Assembly: GCA_902776835.1 (NCBI GenBank)
Contig: CACYRK010000007.1
Span: 1 to 64,000, forward strand
Origin: an uncultured Bacteroidales bacterium
Lineage (GTDB): Bacteria > Bacteroidota > Bacteroidia > Bacteroidales > Muribaculaceae
DNA length: 64,000 nt
Reading direction: 5' to 3'
Shown here: positions 62,496 to 64,000 of the stretch, piece after piece
Position numbering within the stretch: position 1 is the first letter of the stretch
How the letters are laid out: each line of letters begins with the position of its first letter
The notes under the pieces: model-generated
Told to the model about the DNA's origin: nothing
Databases searched by the model: none
The model's input: only the letters and a program-made list of their open reading frames with translations
Position numbers and translations under genes: made by a program

Positions 62496-63531
62496 AGCAC
62501 TCGTTTTCACAATCCTGCTTATCGCAACCGCCATTTCGGCAGCGGCCCAGGAAGTGGTGTACAGCGTCGACTTCAACACCACCATCAACAACCGCGAGGG
62601 TGGCGATGAGCAGACGCCCGACCAGACCTTCATCTTCACCCGCCTCAATCCCGAGGTGGGCGTGAAACTTGTCGACGACAACCAGGGCACCCACCTGCTC
62701 AAGGGCGGTGTGGTGTGGTATCAGCCAATGCATGACGGCGGCGACGGCTACAAGGTGTTGCCCACGCTGTACTACCAATACGTGAACGGGCCGTGGGACG
62801 TGGCGGTAGGCGCCGCGCCACGCCGGCTGATGCACGTGTCGCTGCCCACCTACATGTGGAGCGACTCGCTGGGCTACAGCGAGGGCCGCGTGCGGGGCTT
62901 GATTGTGAACTACACACGCGATCAGGGTGCATATTTGCAAGGTGTGCTCGACTGGCGACAGATGCAAACCACGCGTCATCGCGAGGCTTTCGATGCCGTG
63001 GTCAGTGGCGGCGTGCCCCTGGGCCGCGGCTGGTGGATGACCGGCCACCTGCGCTACAACCACCTGGCCAAGCGCAAAAATGCCCCCGACACCGAGGGCG
63101 TGAACGACGACGGCACCATTAACCCCCTGCTCACCTACAAGCACGACGGCAACGTGAGTTGGCAAGCCGACGCCGGCGTGATTTGGCAGTTGCAACGCTG
63201 CCGCGCCGAGGACCGCTGGCACACCCCGCTGGCATTCATCGGCATGGGGCGCGCTCAGTGGCGCTGGCTCGAAGTCAAGGAGACGGTGAAAGCCGGCAAG
63301 GACTTGTTTCCGCTCTACGAGCAGTTTGGCAGCCAACTGAACCTTGGCGACCCCTACTACCGCGCACGCTTCTACAGCCGCACCGATGCCACCGCGCACC
63401 TGGTGCGCAACCGCTGGGTCGGCCTGGCCACCACGCTCAGCGTCCACGTCACCGACAAGACCACCGGCTTCTGGCAAGAACTGTCGTGCCACATCTATTT
63501 CGACAATAACACCTTCAGAAAAACACGATAA
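62488..63531 (+). CDS. Putative outer-membrane beta-barrel protein
   Basis: 347 residues from [11 protein letters not shown], with a signal peptide ending near SAAA. The rest alternates short aromatic strands and polar turns ([36 protein letters not shown]), as in outer-membrane barrels of unknown function in Bacteroidales. The ATG overlaps the gltX stop region (62488-62495), which suggests coupling. The open frame extends upstream inside gltX, but only the chosen start has a signal peptide. The waaA gene begins directly after its stop. Confidence 0.65.
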   Translation: MRKALVFTILLIATAISAAAQEVVYSVDFNTTINNREGGDEQTPDQTFIFTRLNPEVGVKLVDDNQGTHLLKGGVVWYQPMHDGGDGYKVLPTLYYQYVNGPWDVAVGAAPRRLMHVSLPTYMWSDSLGYSEGRVRGLIVNYTRDQGAYLQGVLDWRQMQTTRHREAFDAVVSGGVPLGRGWWMTGHLRYNHLAKRKNAPDTEGVNDDGTINPLLTYKHDGNVSWQADAGVIWQLQRCRAEDRWHTPLAFIGMGRAQWRWLEVKETVKAGKDLFPLYEQFGSQLNLGDPYYRARFYSRTDATAHLVRNRWVGLATTLSVHVTDKTTGFWQELSCHIYFDNNTFRKTR

Positions 63532-64000
63532 ATGGATCCGTTTTACAACTTCGGCATACACGCCTACCGCTTCGGCGTGAGTTTGGCAACAATCAGAAAC
63601 CGCAAGGCCCGCATGCTGCTCAAGGGCCAGGCCGGCCTGTTCAAGCGTCTACGCTCAAAACTCGACGACAAGGGCGGCTACATCTGGATCCACGCCTCGT
63701 CGCTCGGCGAGTTTGAGCAGGCGCGTCCGCTGATTGAACTCATCAAGGAGCGCGACCCTCAGGCCCGCATCGTGCTGTCGTTTTTCTCGCCCAGCGGCTA
63801 CGAGGTGCGCAAAAACTACGACATGGTGGACGCCGTGTGCTATCTGCCGTTCGACTTGCCGCGCAACGTGAAGCGCTTCCTCGACCTAGTGAAGCCGTCG
63901 ATGGCGATTTTCGTGAAATATGAGTTCTGGGGCAACTATCTGCACGCCTTGAAGCGCCGCGGCATCCCCACCTACATCATCTCGTCGATTTTCCGCGAGG
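63532..64000 (+). CDS. waaA: 3-deoxy-D-manno-octulosonic acid transferase (partial, runs off the edge)
   Basis: The first 156 residues are visible (MDPFYNFGIHAYRFGVSLAT start). The GT30 N-terminal domain pattern IWIHASSLGEFEQARPLIE, the SFFSPSGYE block and the lipid A-site segment FVKYEFWGNYLHAL identify KdtA/WaaA. This enzyme attaches Kdo to lipid A precursor at the inner membrane. The ATG follows the preceding stop with no gap (TAA then ATG). The end lies outside the window. Confidence 0.93.
   Translation, partial: MDPFYNFGIHAYRFGVSLATIRNRKARMLLKGQAGLFKRLRSKLDDKGGYIWIHASSLGEFEQARPLIELIKERDPQARIVLSFFSPSGYEVRKNYDMVDAVCYLPFDLPRNVKRFLDLVKPSMAIFVKYEFWGNYLHALKRRGIPTYIISSIFRE

Overview
The window looks like Bacteroidales chromosome. 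Evidence: a SusC/SusD pair with a hybrid sensor regulator, a glycine-lipid acyltransferase pair, a type IX-like C-terminal sorting domain, and many promoters of the Bacteroidetes type (TTTG, 19-21 nt, TAnnTTTG). The fairly high GC content and gene set would fit a Muribaculaceae-like gut commensal, but the family is inferred. No rRNA, CRISPR array, complete transposase gene or prophage was seen.

Layout. 1-614 is a non-coding, very GC-rich repeat region. 615-5353 holds an Ig-like lipoprotein overlapping a D-2-hydroxyacid dehydrogenase, a small outer-membrane barrel, a 56-residue ferredoxin and a four-helix membrane protein. 5468-8992 is a minus-strand operon: VTC/polyphosphate-polymerase-like protein, DUF4956 membrane protein, DUF2490 barrel and Cthe_2159-type lipoprotein. 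A second Cthe_2159-type protein plus a dockerin-like protein follows (9160-11321). 11457-14682 is a deacetylase-queA-DUF3298-like operon. 14971-19041 carries glycine-lipid acyltransferases (glsA/glsB-like), a Wzi-like protein and a lipocalin-like lipoprotein. 19274-27464 holds housekeeping genes (tyrS, tRNA-Gln, pepD, purN, a TGS/uridine-kinase-like kinase) with two short inverted-repeat elements.

28050-41669 is a polysaccharide utilisation locus: a SusR-like membrane regulator diverges from susC, susD, GH43-like, GH144/glucoamylase-like and GH3 genes. The GH144-like plus GH3 pair suggests a beta-glucan, possibly beta-1,2-linked. 41771-49085 carries a WP-repeat protein and an RND efflux operon (adaptor, pump, TolC-like), with a frameshifted remnant of a secreted protein beside it. 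49535-53945 has a large secreted protein, tRNA-Lys, a repeat cluster and an acyl-CoA ligase. 54209-56556 has a tiny lipoprotein, nagB and surE. 56718-60296 is an AT-rich four-gene cassette (Sel1-repeat lipoprotein, coiled-coil membrane protein, two SUMF1-fold proteins). Upstream of it lies a predicted rod-shaped RNA of about 235 nt with its own promoter. gltX, a barrel protein and the start of waaA (kdtA) close the window.

The two most notable observations are (i) a dispersed hairpin repeat that supplies the complete promoter of tyrS, the acyl-CoA ligase gene and gltX, with two inactivated tandem copies at the ligase locus, and (ii) the structured RNA at 60372-60606, either an independent RNA (6S-like in outline) or the leader of the AT-rich cassette.
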